Shown: positions 51,926 to 60,840 of the stretch, in pieces | Numbering within the stretch: the stretch's first letter is position 1 | Layout: the number at the start of each line of letters is the position of its first letter | Assembly: GCF_040448675.1 (NCBI RefSeq) | Contig: NZ_CP159289.1 | Location: 3,559,001 to 3,623,000 of the forward strand | Length of the DNA stretch: 64,000 bases | From: Dyadobacter sp. 676 | Lineage (GTDB): Bacteria > Bacteroidota > Bacteroidia > Cytophagales > Spirosomataceae | Direction of reading: 5' to 3' | Program-made: the position numbers and the translations under genes | Notes under the pieces: model-generated | Told to the model about the DNA's origin: nothing | Database searches by the model: none | The model's input: the letters and a program-made list of their open reading frames with translations, nothing else

Positions 51926-53365
51926 TTACTCTACCACGCTCAACTTCACGGTGTTCGTTTTGCGTTGTCTCGAAACCGGCATGCTCAATGTATTGATGAA
52001 CACGTCGCCTTTCTGCAATTCGCCTTTTTCAACGAGGAAAGTTTTGATATCCTCGATGAGGTCGTCGGTTGAAACGCCTTGGTCGCGGTCATAGTAGAAC
52101 ACTTTTGTTCCCCAATAAAGCGCCAGTTGGTTCATCAGCATTCTGTTTGACGTGAATATCAACAGGTTCGCTTTCGGGCGGTGGTGCGACAGGCGGAACG
52201 AGGTGTAGCCTGAACGGGTGATACCGATGATAGCCGCAGCTTGTGTGTCGCGGGCCAGACGGCATGCGCTCATTACGACATTGTCGTTGAGCTTGTAAGC
52301 GCCCGGCGTGTCGTTAACAGCCGCGTGGTGTTTAAAATAAATACTTTTGCTGGACGCCTCCACTTTCTCGATTGTGCGGCTCATGCTCTCCACGGCCAGG
52401 ATCGGATATTTGCCGGATGCGGTTTCAGCCGAAAGCATCACGGCGTCGGCGCCGTCGAGTACCGAGTTGGCTACGTCGTTCAGTTCGGCGCGGGTCGCGC
52501 GGGGGCTTTCGATCATCGACTCCAACATTTGAGTTGCCACGATGACGGGCTTGCCGGCACGGTTACATTTCTCAACGATCATTTTCTGGATCATCGGAAC
52601 TTCTTCCGCAGGAAGCTCAACGCCAAGGTCGCCGCGGGCCACCATGATACCGTCGGTTGCCTCGATGATCTCGTCGATATTCAGGATTGCCTCCGGCTTC
52701 TCGATTTTGGCGACTACACGGGCATGCTTGCCTTTGTTGGCAATGTATTCCTTCACTTTCGCGATTTCTTCGGCCGTACGCACGAACGACAATGCGATCC
52801 ATTCTACGTTGTTTTCCAGGCCGAAGTCCAGGTCTTCATAGTCCTTGGGCGTAACGGAAGGCATCGAAACCTTCGTATTGGGCAGGTTAACACCTTTTTT
52901 GGATTTCAGATAACCGCCGTAGATAACCTCCGTGATCACATCCGTTCCTTCGATGCCGGTAACGAGCACTTCCAGTTTACCATCGTCCATCAACACGCGG
53001 TCACCGATCTTTACATCATTGTACATTCCGTCATAAGGCGTGCTCACTTTCTCGGCGGTACCCAGCACTTCGGTATTGGAAAGGATCAGTTTCTTGCCTG
53101 GTTCGAGCAGAACGCCGTCTTTTTCGGCAACGAGACCAATACGGATTTTAGGGCCTTGCAAATCCTGAAGAATAGCCAGGTTAAGGCCGTGCTCTTCGTT
53201 GATCTCGCGGATATTGGTGAGTCTTTGCAGGTGGTCGGCGTGGGTGCCGTGAGAGAAGTTGAGGCGGAACACGTTCACTCCCGCTTTGGCCAATGCATAT
53301 AATGTTTCTTTCGATTCCGAGGCAGGGCCTACGGTTGCAACAATTCTGGTTTTTTTGGAAGACAT
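51926..53365 (-). CDS. pyk: pyruvate kinase
   Basis: 479 residues. The N-terminal catalytic barrel opens TRIVATVGPASESKETLYAL with RLNFSHGTH, and the substrate/metal region is IMVARGDLGVELPAEEVPMI. Further motifs are KPVIVATQMLESMIESPRAT then RAELNDVANSVLDGADAVML, which include the active-site lysine region and the potassium/magnesium ligands. The C-terminal regulatory domain ends in VFINTLSMPVSRQRKTNTVK. It makes ATP and pyruvate from phosphoenolpyruvate and ADP in glycolysis. It stands 27 bases after priA on the same strand and has its own terminator. Confidence 0.97.
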   Translation of the reverse strand: MSSKKTRIVATVGPASESKETLYALAKAGVNVFRLNFSHGTHADHLQRLTNIREINEEHGLNLAILQDLQGPKIRIGLVAEKDGVLLEPGKKLILSNTEVLGTAEKVSTPYDGMYNDVKIGDRVLMDDGKLEVLVTGIEGTDVITEVIYGGYLKSKKGVNLPNTKVSMPSVTPKDYEDLDFGLENNVEWIALSFVRTAEEIAKVKEYIANKGKHARVVAKIEKPEAILNIDEIIEATDGIMVARGDLGVELPAEEVPMIQKMIVEKCNRAGKPVIVATQMLESMIESPRATRAELNDVANSVLDGADAVMLSAETASGKYPILAVESMSRTIEKVEASSKSIYFKHHAAVNDTPGAYKLNDNVVMSACRLARDTQAAAIIGITRSGYTSFRLSHHRPKANLLIFTSNRMLMNQLALYWGTKVFYYDRDQGVSTDDLIEDIKTFLVEKGELQKGDVFINTLSMPVSRQRKTNTVKLSVVE

Positions 53366-53392
53366 AAAGTTAATGTGCAGTAAATGATGTTT

Positions 53393-55888
53393 TTATAAAC
53401 AGTCCACGTCGATCACGACCTGGATGCTTTTTAGCGTCTTGTCAGTAAGAGTGTCAATTACTTTTTCCTGTATAAATGACTTTGCCGCCTTAAAATTAAT
53501 CTTTTCTCGTTCAAGTTTGATGAGAATATCGAACAAAAACTGATTTCTTACTCTTTCGACCAGGGGCGGCTGCGGTCCCAGAACCCTGCTGGCGCCCAAA
53601 TGAGCGGTCAGTTTTTCGGCAAGCACTTTGGCCGCGCGGTGGGCCGTTCCCTCGTCGATATGCTTCACGGTAACCTTGATGAGCCGGGTAAATGGCGGAT
53701 AGCTGAACTTCTCCCGCTCGGCGATCTCCGTCTCGTACATGCCCTCGTAATCGTTATTGATGATCTTTTCGAGCAAGGGTTGTGAAGGGTTGGCGGTTTG
53801 TATCAAAACCTTCCCGGGCTTGTCGGCCCGCCTGCCTGCCCGCCCGCTCACCTGCGTGAGCATCTGGAATGCCCGTTCCGAAGCGCGGAATTCGGGGAAG
53901 TGGATCATCCGGTCGGCATCGAAAATGCCGACAACGCTCACATTGTCAAAGTCCAGGCCCTTGCTGACCATCTGGGTCCCCACCAGTATGTCGATGCCGC
54001 CCTCTTCAAAATCCGAAATGATTTGCTGATAGGCATTCTTCGCACGGGTGGTATCGAGGTCCATGCGCTGCACGCGGGCCTCGGGATACATTACATTGAT
54101 TTCCTCTTCAATCTTTTCCGTGCCATATCCCATGGTTTTCACTTTGGGCGAGCCGCAATGCGGGCATGTCCGCGGAACTTCCTCCTTATGCCCGCAATAA
54201 TGGCAGCGTAGTTCGCGCGCTTTCATGTGGTAGGTAAGGCTCACGTCGCAGTTGGCACATTCCGAAATCCAGTTGCATTCCTCGCATTGCAGATAAGGCG
54301 AGTAGCCGCGGCGGTTCTGGAAAAGAATGGTTTGTTCCTTGTTTTTAAGGTTGTATTCCAAATGGCTGAGCAGCACGGAAGAAAACTCGTTTTTCATCTG
54401 CTTCTGCCGCTTCTCCTTCTTGGTATCGATCAGCTCGAAACGCGGCAATGCCGCATTGCCGAAACGCTGTTTCATCTGCACCAGCCCATATCGGCCATTT
54501 CGCGCATGGAAATAGCTTTCCAGGGAAGGCGTCGCCGAGCCGAGCAGCGTTTTGCCTTTGTGCATGTACGACATGATTACCGCCACGTCGCGTGCATTGT
54601 AGCGCGGGGCCGGGTCGTGCTGCTTGTAGGAAGTTTCATGCTCCTCGTCGACGATAATTAAACCAAGGTTATCAAATGGCAGGAAAATCGCCGACCGTAC
54701 GCCAACCACAAACTGAAACTTTCCATCCAGAATGCCTTTCCAAACTTCGACGCGTTCATTATCCGAGAATTTGGAGTGGTAGATACCCATTACATCGCCA
54801 AAAACTTTCCTTAACCGGACTACTATTTGCGTTGTCAATGCGATTTCCGGAAGCAGGAATAGTACCTGCGAACCGCTTTCGAGCGCCTGCTTGACAAGCT
54901 CGATATACACCTCGGTCTTTCCGCTGCCGGTAATGCCGTGCAACAGCACCACTTCCTTCTCCCTGAAAAGCTCGTGGATTTGCCGTGTCGCTTCTTTTTG
55001 TGTTTCTGTGAGCGTAATGGCTCCCATATTACCCGTCGGAATTTCGTCGAAGCGGGAGACAAATATCTCGAACTGCTCGAAGACGCCTTTTTTAATAAGA
55101 GTATTCAAAGAAGCATCCGAAAGGGTATCGTCCTGGCTGAATACCGATTTATCCAAACCCTTATAATTCAGCTCCGGATTATTATAAACCGGAATAAAAC
55201 TGAGGTATTTCATAAGGATTTCCTGCTGCTTCGGCGTTTTGTCGAGGTCGCTGGCGAGTTTTGAAAGCGCTTCGTTGGTGATGTAAGCGGCCGTCAGCCT
55301 GATTTTCTTTACAACCTTGGGTTTGTAGCGCTCTTTTACTTCCTCATACAAAATCACCGCCCGCTTTCCGACCAGTGATTTTATAATCGAGGTTATATTC
55401 GACTTTTGCAAAAGCCTTTCCACTTCCTCGTAAGAAAGCGTCTGGTGCTTTCTGATCTCGTCCAAAATAATGCGTTCCTGATCTGTCAGAAGTTCCTCAT
55501 ATTCAAATTCAGGATTTAACTGAATGCGCGACTGGCTGGTGATTTTCAACCCGGCGGGCAATGCGACGTTCATCACCTCGCCGATATTGCAGAGATAATA
55601 TTCGGCCACCCACGCAAAAAGCTCGAGCTGGTGCTGCGTAACGATCGGCTGCTCATCCAGCAGTTCGAGAATGTATTTTGCCTGGTATTTAACCGGCGGA
55701 TTCGCGTGCAGCTGCGCTACTACGGCTGTAATGACCCTCTTTTGGCCGAACTGTACAATCACCCGCGCCCCGATTTTGATCAGCGAAGCCATTTCCCTCG
55801 GAACCCGGTACGTAAACAGGCTGGGAATGGGTACGGGCAGGATCAGATCGGCAAAAAGAGTGATTTCTTCCTCGAATAAGGAGGTCAT
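53393..55888 (-). CDS. priA: primosomal protein N', replication restart helicase PriA
   Basis: 831 residues. The N-terminal 3'-DNA-binding domain has VPIPSLFTYRVPREMASLIK and GARVIVQFGQK. The helicase core has Walker A LLHGITGSGKTEVYIELV, the DEEH box LIIVDEEHETSYKQHDPAPR and YNARDVA. The zinc-binding strand shows paired cysteines: CEECNWISECANCDVSL, CHYCG and CPHCG. Motif V/VI has GTQMVSKGLDFDNVSVVGIF and QVSGRAGR. PriA reloads the replisome at stalled forks. Full length, normal size, and lies directly ahead of pyk on the same strand. Confidence 0.97.
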   Translation of the reverse strand: MTSLFEEEITLFADLILPVPIPSLFTYRVPREMASLIKIGARVIVQFGQKRVITAVVAQLHANPPVKYQAKYILELLDEQPIVTQHQLELFAWVAEYYLCNIGEVMNVALPAGLKITSQSRIQLNPEFEYEELLTDQERIILDEIRKHQTLSYEEVERLLQKSNITSIIKSLVGKRAVILYEEVKERYKPKVVKKIRLTAAYITNEALSKLASDLDKTPKQQEILMKYLSFIPVYNNPELNYKGLDKSVFSQDDTLSDASLNTLIKKGVFEQFEIFVSRFDEIPTGNMGAITLTETQKEATRQIHELFREKEVVLLHGITGSGKTEVYIELVKQALESGSQVLFLLPEIALTTQIVVRLRKVFGDVMGIYHSKFSDNERVEVWKGILDGKFQFVVGVRSAIFLPFDNLGLIIVDEEHETSYKQHDPAPRYNARDVAVIMSYMHKGKTLLGSATPSLESYFHARNGRYGLVQMKQRFGNAALPRFELIDTKKEKRQKQMKNEFSSVLLSHLEYNLKNKEQTILFQNRRGYSPYLQCEECNWISECANCDVSLTYHMKARELRCHYCGHKEEVPRTCPHCGSPKVKTMGYGTEKIEEEINVMYPEARVQRMDLDTTRAKNAYQQIISDFEEGGIDILVGTQMVSKGLDFDNVSVVGIFDADRMIHFPEFRASERAFQMLTQVSGRAGRRADKPGKVLIQTANPSQPLLEKIINNDYEGMYETEIAEREKFSYPPFTRLIKVTVKHIDEGTAHRAAKVLAEKLTAHLGASRVLGPQPPLVERVRNQFLFDILIKLEREKINFKAAKSFIQEKVIDTLTDKTLKSIQVVIDVDCL

Positions 55889-55930
55889 TGGTTCAATGCG
55901 TTAATTCGGGCGCAAGTTCGCAATTTGTGG

Positions 55931-56524
55931 TCAAGCAATCAACGAAACATCGAGGGTAGCGGCGTGCGCCCAGTCTGCCATCGCATTGAAAAGCCGTATC
56001 CGGCTGAATGCCGGAATGTCGCTTTCACGGATTTCGGCTGGCCTGATAATGCCCTCATCAAGCAGGAACGCGCGTTGCGTGCCCGGCAGGAGTGGGCTCG
56101 CGGGTGTGAGCCAGTAGTTGCCGTCGAAGAATGCGACGTTGCAAAAGTTGGAATCGGTTACCAATCCCTTTTTAATAATCAATATCTCGTCTGCGTCGCC
56201 GCGCTGCGCGTAAAGCGCATTCAGCGTATCGCGATTATCGTACTTATATCGGTAATCGATTTCATCGTGATACACCCGCTGGATTTTGCCTATTGTGCGG
56301 CGGTAATAGGGCTCCCATCTGATGTTATCGATGCCCTTATTGTAAGCTACACGGCATTTGTGCATGCTTTCATCGACCCAATCCGGTATTTCGAGCAGCG
56401 CATTCAAATCCCAGATGTCGTCATAGCCCCACAACTCACGCCGTGTTTTGTTCAGGCGCGCGTTGTGATATGGCAAACTTTTCAATTGTCGGTTTTCAAC
56501 GCAGATCGTTTCAAAGCACAGCAT
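55931..56524 (-). CDS. pabC: aminotransferase class IV, probable 4-amino-4-deoxychorismate lyase
   Basis: 197 residues from ATG 56524 (MLCFETICVENRQLKSLPYH); an in-frame start at 56560 lies deeper in pabB and is less likely. The fold IV PLP enzyme is short. NARLNKTRRELWGYDD near the N-terminus and LIIKKGLVTDSNFCNVAFF with the SN-x2-F cofactor region are recognisable. It starts 14 bases before the end of the PabB-like gene, which makes PabC, the step releasing p-aminobenzoate for folate, the likely role. Branched-chain or D-amino acid aminotransferases are longer. Its stop is 42 bases from the priA start. Confidence 0.85.
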   Translation of the reverse strand: MLCFETICVENRQLKSLPYHNARLNKTRRELWGYDDIWDLNALLEIPDWVDESMHKCRVAYNKGIDNIRWEPYYRRTIGKIQRVYHDEIDYRYKYDNRDTLNALYAQRGDADEILIIKKGLVTDSNFCNVAFFDGNYWLTPASPLLPGTQRAFLLDEGIIRPAEIRESDIPAFSRIRLFNAMADWAHAATLDVSLIA

Positions 56525-57578
56525 GCGGAACGTAGCTAAATGGGAGATAAACTTTGTCAATCACTTCCTGATATTCACTTTTTGCATTGCTCAATGCCGT
56601 AATGCCGCCGCCGCTTTTGAAAACCAGTCCGTTATCCTGCTGCTCGATGAACCGGATCATTACTGCGCTTTCAAAGTTTTGTCCATCGAAATAACCCATC
56701 ACGCCAGTGTAATAACCACGATTATATTGTTCGGCATCCTGAATGATTTCCAGGGTGCGTGGTTTCGGAGCGCCGGTAATGGAACCCGCGGGCAACAGTT
56801 TTTTCAAAAGATCACCGTATTGGCCGTTGAAAGTGGTCGGCAGGGTGCCCGCTATTTCGGAGCTTACCTGTAAAAGCGTTTTGTCAAAAGTCTGAATGCG
56901 ATCGATATAGCGGTAGCGCTCCACCCAAACCTTTTCCGCCACCATACTGATATCGTTCCTTATCAAATCCACAATTGTGGCGTGCTCGGCGGCTTCCTTG
57001 AAATCGGAGAGGATCACCTGCTCCGCATCCGGGACAGAGGCGTCGATGGTACCTTTCATCGGAAACGAAGCAATGCGGTTGCCCCGGATGCGGACGAATA
57101 TCTCAGGGGAGAAACAAACGAACTGGTCGCCGAAAAGCAACCGGTAGGGCGCGTCGCTGTGCAGGAATATCTGTTTGAGTGTCAGGTTGGTCTCAATCGG
57201 GGTCGGCACCGAAAGGTTTACCAAAAATGAATTGCCGGCATTCAAATGGCCCAGTACGCAGTCGAATTTTGGTTGGTATTCTTCAAATGCAGGCGGATGT
57301 TTTTCGAATCGGATGTGCTCGGGCAACTCGTCGCGAAGTCCGGCATTGCAATTGGAAAAACCATTCAGGCTGAAAAGAATCCCGTCCGGGATGACTTCGT
57401 CGAGCTTCCACGCTTGCGGTTTTTGGAATTGATAGTCCACCAAAAAAAAGAACGGGGTTTTTGCTTTGCCCCATTCATTCAGTTTTTTCGTAAAGTCCCC
57501 GGCCGCGTTTTCCAAGCTAAAATGTGGTATTATCAGACTTCCTGAACAGTTGGCTAATTTACAAAGTTCAGAAACCAA
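56511..57578 (-). CDS. pabB: aminodeoxychorismate synthase component I (chorismate-binding enzyme)
   Basis: 355 residues in the chorismate-utilising family. Active-site motifs are NAGNSFLVNLSVPTPIET, PMKGTIDASVPDAEQVILSD, the glutamate/magnesium segment EHATIVDLIRNDISMVAEKV, the GSITGAPKPRTLEIIQDAEQ loop and RGYYTGVMGYFDG. With a PabA glutaminase, not seen here, it makes aminodeoxychorismate for folate. The frame opens at TTG 57578, and no ATG is available near the start; TTG 57515 is a later option. The PabC-like gene overlaps its end by 14 bases. Anthranilate synthase TrpE is less likely because of the shorter length and the PabC partner. Confidence 0.88.
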   Translation of the reverse strand: MVSELCKLANCSGSLIIPHFSLENAAGDFTKKLNEWGKAKTPFFFLVDYQFQKPQAWKLDEVIPDGILFSLNGFSNCNAGLRDELPEHIRFEKHPPAFEEYQPKFDCVLGHLNAGNSFLVNLSVPTPIETNLTLKQIFLHSDAPYRLLFGDQFVCFSPEIFVRIRGNRIASFPMKGTIDASVPDAEQVILSDFKEAAEHATIVDLIRNDISMVAEKVWVERYRYIDRIQTFDKTLLQVSSEIAGTLPTTFNGQYGDLLKKLLPAGSITGAPKPRTLEIIQDAEQYNRGYYTGVMGYFDGQNFESAVMIRFIEQQDNGLVFKSGGGITALSNAKSEYQEVIDKVYLPFSYVPHAVL

Positions 57579-57643
57579 TAGCTAAATTAGAGGGTTAAAA
57601 GACTAACGGCGGCCATAAGCAAAAGGGACCGCCTGCCTGTACA

Positions 57644-58651
57644 ATGCACATTTACGACGCAATCATTATCGGAGGTGGCCCATGCGGCCTTGCGATGGGT
57701 ATCGAGCTGGCCAAAAGCGGTCTCGACTACCTGATACTCGAAAAAGGAAATCTCACAGAGTCGATCCGCCGGTATCCCAGGCGGATGAAGTTTTTCTCCA
57801 CTGCCGAAAATATTGAAATAGGCGGCATTCCGTTTGCGATTTCGGATGTGAAGGCCAACAGGAACGAGGCTCTGCAATATTACCGGAAGGTGGCGGGATA
57901 TTATCATCTGAATTTTAAGCTGTTCGTCGATGTCGACAGGACCGAGAAGCAGGCGGACGGCACGTTTCTTACATATTCAAATGACGGCCAGGTTTTTCAA
58001 TCCAAAAATGTGATACTGGCGACCGGCTATTTCGACGTGCCGCGCATGCTGAATGTGTCGGGCGAGAATTTGCCGCATGTTTCGCATTATTATGATGAGC
58101 CTTTTAAATACTCGTATACTAATGTGGTGCTCGTAGGTGGTTCCAACTCTTCGGTGGAAGCAGCTCTTGAGCTATACCGCCACGATGCGAACGTGACGAT
58201 CGTGCACAAGGAGGCGGATTTCCGCACGAAGGTCAAATATTGGCTGGTGCCGGACGTGAAAAACCGGGTGAAAGAGGGAAAGATCCATACACGGTTTAAC
58301 TGCGTGACGCGGGCGATCGAACCTGGAAGAATGCTGATTGAGCATACGGAAACGGGCGCGCAGGAATGGCTGCCGGCGGACTTTGTGTTCCTGCTGGTGG
58401 GTTATCTGCCCGACGAGCATTTACTGGCACGCTGCGGTGTGACGCTCGACCCCGTCACGAAGGTGCCGGAATATGATTCGGAGACTTTTGAAACGAATGT
58501 GCCCGGATTGTATTTGTGCGGGACTGTTTTAGCTGGTGTGTTTACTGAAAAGGTATTTATCGAGAATGGCCGTGAACATGCGGCTGCGATCGCTGATCAT
58601 CTGGCCGGGCGCGAAGTCCGGAAGGTGAAAGAGCTGATCGATCGGATTTAA
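57644..58651 (+). CDS. ypdA: YpdA family bacillithiol-disulfide reductase-like flavoprotein
   Basis: 335 residues. The FAD-binding loop is YDAIIIGGGPCGLAMGIELA, and the NADPH-binding loop is VVLVGGSNSSVEAALELYRH. The C-terminal part has FVFLLVGYLPDEHLLARCGV and a GLYLCGTVLAGVFTEKVFIE segment. The cysteine of GGGPCG is characteristic of YpdA and not of classic thioredoxin reductases, which carry a CxxC. YpdA reduces oxidised bacillithiol in Firmicutes, and homologues are widespread in Bacteroidota, some of which make bacillithiol. Divergent from pabB with 66 bases between. Confidence 0.9.
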   Translation: MHIYDAIIIGGGPCGLAMGIELAKSGLDYLILEKGNLTESIRRYPRRMKFFSTAENIEIGGIPFAISDVKANRNEALQYYRKVAGYYHLNFKLFVDVDRTEKQADGTFLTYSNDGQVFQSKNVILATGYFDVPRMLNVSGENLPHVSHYYDEPFKYSYTNVVLVGGSNSSVEAALELYRHDANVTIVHKEADFRTKVKYWLVPDVKNRVKEGKIHTRFNCVTRAIEPGRMLIEHTETGAQEWLPADFVFLLVGYLPDEHLLARCGVTLDPVTKVPEYDSETFETNVPGLYLCGTVLAGVFTEKVFIENGREHAAAIADHLAGREVRKVKELIDRI

Positions 58652-58698
58652 TGCCACGAAGACACCGCAGAGGCGGACCGTGAATGGACACGAAGAAG

Positions 58699-59835
58699 TT
58701 ATTGCTCGACCAGCACCAGCTTCCTCTTTTTCTTTTTAGAAGAGGATATCTTTTCGATTTTGCCAATTAAACCGTTCGCTCCGACGCCGTAACCTACGTT
58801 TCCGGCGAAGCTGAGGGAATGAAAACCTTCGCTACCGAGCAAAAACCAGCTTTTGCCACGATCGGGCGAAACGCTGTTGCCGGAGGGGCCGGAAGCGACC
58901 AATGCGTAGTTGTCGGAGCGAATTTGAGTGTCGCCGTTCCAGGTGGCATTGGTTTTGTGGTAAATCGCCACGGCTTCTTTCAGGCCGGCGGGCCTGGTCA
59001 TGCCGGACAACGTCCACGTGATGCCCCCGTCGTTGGTCAAAAGCACGTTTTGTGTCGAATCTGTTGTCTTTTTATAGTCGCCGCCAACGGCTATGCCGTT
59101 CTTTTTAGACCAAAACCTGAGCCCGAAAATGCCCGCGGTAGGCCCGGCAGGTAAGGGAGTGGAAGATACATTCCACGTTTGGCCGTAATCTTCCGATCTG
59201 AAAACCCTCGCCATTTTGCCGCCGCCTGTGCCGATGAAAACAGTTCCTTTCCCGTTTACCAGAATGGAGGTCCCGCTGGCCGCGAAACATGCCTCGCCGG
59301 GTTCGGCTACCGGGCGTTTGTCGAGCGGCAGCTCCTGCCAGGAATTTCCGCCGTCCGAGGTTGTCAAAATGAAGAGCCTGCCCTGCGTCGGATCGCCGAG
59401 ACAAATGCCTCTGTTTTTATCCCAAAAGTCGATTCCATCCAGAAAAACCCCATTTTGTGTAGTTTGGTACACAAGCTTCCAGCTTTCTCCGCCGTCTTCG
59501 GTCCTGTAAATTTTCGCCTTGTCTTTTTCCGATTCTCCGGCGCTCATAGCAACGGCAACCTGCTTGTCGAATGCATGAATGTCGCGAAAGTCGAGGGAAT
59601 CGGCGCCGGCGACTTTGTAGGTCGTCCAGGTGTGCCCGCCGTCGACAGTTTTCAGTACCGTGCCCTGTGTGCCCCCGATCCAGCAGATTGTTGGCGTTAC
59701 CGCGTGTACTGCGCGCATATGGATCTTCGTTTTGATATCGATGATCTTCCATTGAGCCTTGCTTTCAGCCGTCATCAACGAGAGGGTTATGGCGAGCAGG
59801 AGGACAAAAAGGCCATTTAATGGAAATCGGGACAT
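58699..59835 (-). CDS. secreted beta-propeller protein with YCF48/BNR-type repeats
   Basis: 378 residues from ATG 59835 (MSRFPLNGLFVLLLAITLSL); a GTG 18 bases upstream is also in frame. The signal peptide ends in ESKAQ. Repeated blade motifs with the BNR pattern S/T-x-D-x-G-x-T/S-W are seen: KTVDGGHTWTTYK, RTEDGGESWKLVY, TTSDGGNSWQELP, RSEDYGQTWNVSS, LTNDGGITWTLSG and SPDRGKSWFLLG. Such propellers bind partners or act as sialidase-like or photosystem-assembly-like proteins. The catalytic residues of sialidases are not seen, so function is unknown. It ends in a lysine-rich tail ISSSKKKKRKLVLVEQ. Confidence 0.87.
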   Translation of the reverse strand: MSRFPLNGLFVLLLAITLSLMTAESKAQWKIIDIKTKIHMRAVHAVTPTICWIGGTQGTVLKTVDGGHTWTTYKVAGADSLDFRDIHAFDKQVAVAMSAGESEKDKAKIYRTEDGGESWKLVYQTTQNGVFLDGIDFWDKNRGICLGDPTQGRLFILTTSDGGNSWQELPLDKRPVAEPGEACFAASGTSILVNGKGTVFIGTGGGKMARVFRSEDYGQTWNVSSTPLPAGPTAGIFGLRFWSKKNGIAVGGDYKKTTDSTQNVLLTNDGGITWTLSGMTRPAGLKEAVAIYHKTNATWNGDTQIRSDNYALVASGPSGNSVSPDRGKSWFLLGSEGFHSLSFAGNVGYGVGANGLIGKIEKISSSKKKKRKLVLVEQ

Positions 59836-59906
59836 TTGTTTGCGAAGTGGCACAGTATTTTGTTATTTTCAGTTCTAATGTTTATTAACACAAAATAGGG
59901 ATTCAT

Positions 59907-60209
59907 ATGAACAAGAACCAAAAATTTTTGATTGGCTCGATCGGAGCACTGTTGACAGGCATCGCGATTGGCCTTTTGGTAGCTCCCAAAAACGGAAAAG
60001 AGACCCGCAAATTGATCAAAAATAAGGCGAACGACCTTGGCGGCAGTGCAAAGGATAAGTATGAAAAAAGCCTTGAAGAACTGTCGCATCTCGCCGACAG
60101 GCTCAAAGAAGGGTTCCTGAAAAATGCTGGTACTGCAAAAGAAAAAGCTAATGGCGTGGCTGACAGCGTGAGCGAGAAGGTTCGCGGCGTCGCCAACAAC
60201 AATGCTTAA
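59907..60209 (+). CDS. YtxH domain-containing protein
   Basis: 100 residues. One N-terminal membrane helix reads FLIGSIGALLTGIAIGLLVA, followed at once by PKNGKETRKLIKNKANDLGG, the YtxH signature (P-x-x-G-x-x-x-R). The rest is a charged helical tail (DRLKEGFLKNAGTAKEKANG). The family is linked to general stress in Firmicutes and is common in Bacteroidota. The molecular role is unknown. It is a single-gene unit with a terminator after it. Confidence 0.88.
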   Translation: MNKNQKFLIGSIGALLTGIAIGLLVAPKNGKETRKLIKNKANDLGGSAKDKYEKSLEELSHLADRLKEGFLKNAGTAKEKANGVADSVSEKVRGVANNNA

Positions 60210-60234
60210 TTACTCCGATATTCACGACATTGAG

Positions 60235-60268
60235 AGGGTTGTTTCAGATAAAGAAGCGACCCTTTTTT
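60235..60268 (+). terminator. Rho-independent terminator after the YtxH gene
   Basis: AGGGTTGTTTC pairs with GAAGCGACCCT (11 bp with two G-T pairs) around seven bases and is followed by TTTTTT. It lies between the convergent YtxH and DUF4136 genes. Confidence 0.85.
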
Positions 60269-60273
60269 AGTGT

Positions 60274-60819
60274 TCAAGGGATTTTAGCCACTACTTCGGC
60301 GATCGCCTGGTTCACCTGTTCTGTAAAGTTCTTCGTTTTTTCAGGTATGATACCGCTTGCGCCGCCTTGCCATACCATACGGTTGTTGGCGGCGTCAACG
60401 AGATCGATCACGATCGTGCCTTCGCGGTATTTGCCGGTCACCACCTCCTCGCTTTTCCACGAATAGCGGCGCTGGCCCATATAGCGAGGCAGGCCGTCGG
60501 TGCGGAAATCGGTCTGGCGGGTTTGCAGTTGTTCCCGCACATTCAATGCGATGTTGATTTTAAGGCTCGGGTCGCGGGCCTCGTCGAGGCCACGGGCTTG
60601 CAGGTTTTTAGCGATCGCTTCCTTGATTATCCCCACGTTTTTCTCGAAGTTTTTGGAGACAGTGTCGCCCGTCGCCTCGATGTCGAAAAAGCCGTATGTC
60701 GGATAGTCGGCAAGTTTGAAAGTGTCTTCTTTCTTGACTTTCAGCAATTTATAGGAAGGGCTGCACGCAGAAATCAAAATGGTGAAGCACAGAAGAACCG
60801 GCGCCAGTACATTTTTCAT
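60274..60819 (-). CDS. DUF4136 domain-containing lipoprotein
   Basis: 181 residues. The lipobox ends in LISACS. The DUF4136 pattern is present: KLADYPTYGFFDI at the start of the domain, then KEAIAKNLQARGLDEARDPS, a LKINIALNVREQ strand and the late TIVIDLVDAANNRMVWQGGA and SGIIPEKT. These envelope lipoproteins are widespread in Bacteroidota and proteobacteria with no known function. It follows dnaG on the same strand, 21 bases from the dnaG stop. Confidence 0.9.
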   Translation of the reverse strand: MKNVLAPVLLCFTILISACSPSYKLLKVKKEDTFKLADYPTYGFFDIEATGDTVSKNFEKNVGIIKEAIAKNLQARGLDEARDPSLKINIALNVREQLQTRQTDFRTDGLPRYMGQRRYSWKSEEVVTGKYREGTIVIDLVDAANNRMVWQGGASGIIPEKTKNFTEQVNQAIAEVVAKIP

Positions 60820-60840
60820 AAGAGCGAATATTTAGGTTAA

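Noticed and set aside
52241..53302. 353-codon plus-strand frame
   Set aside because: It is the antisense shadow of pyruvate kinase.
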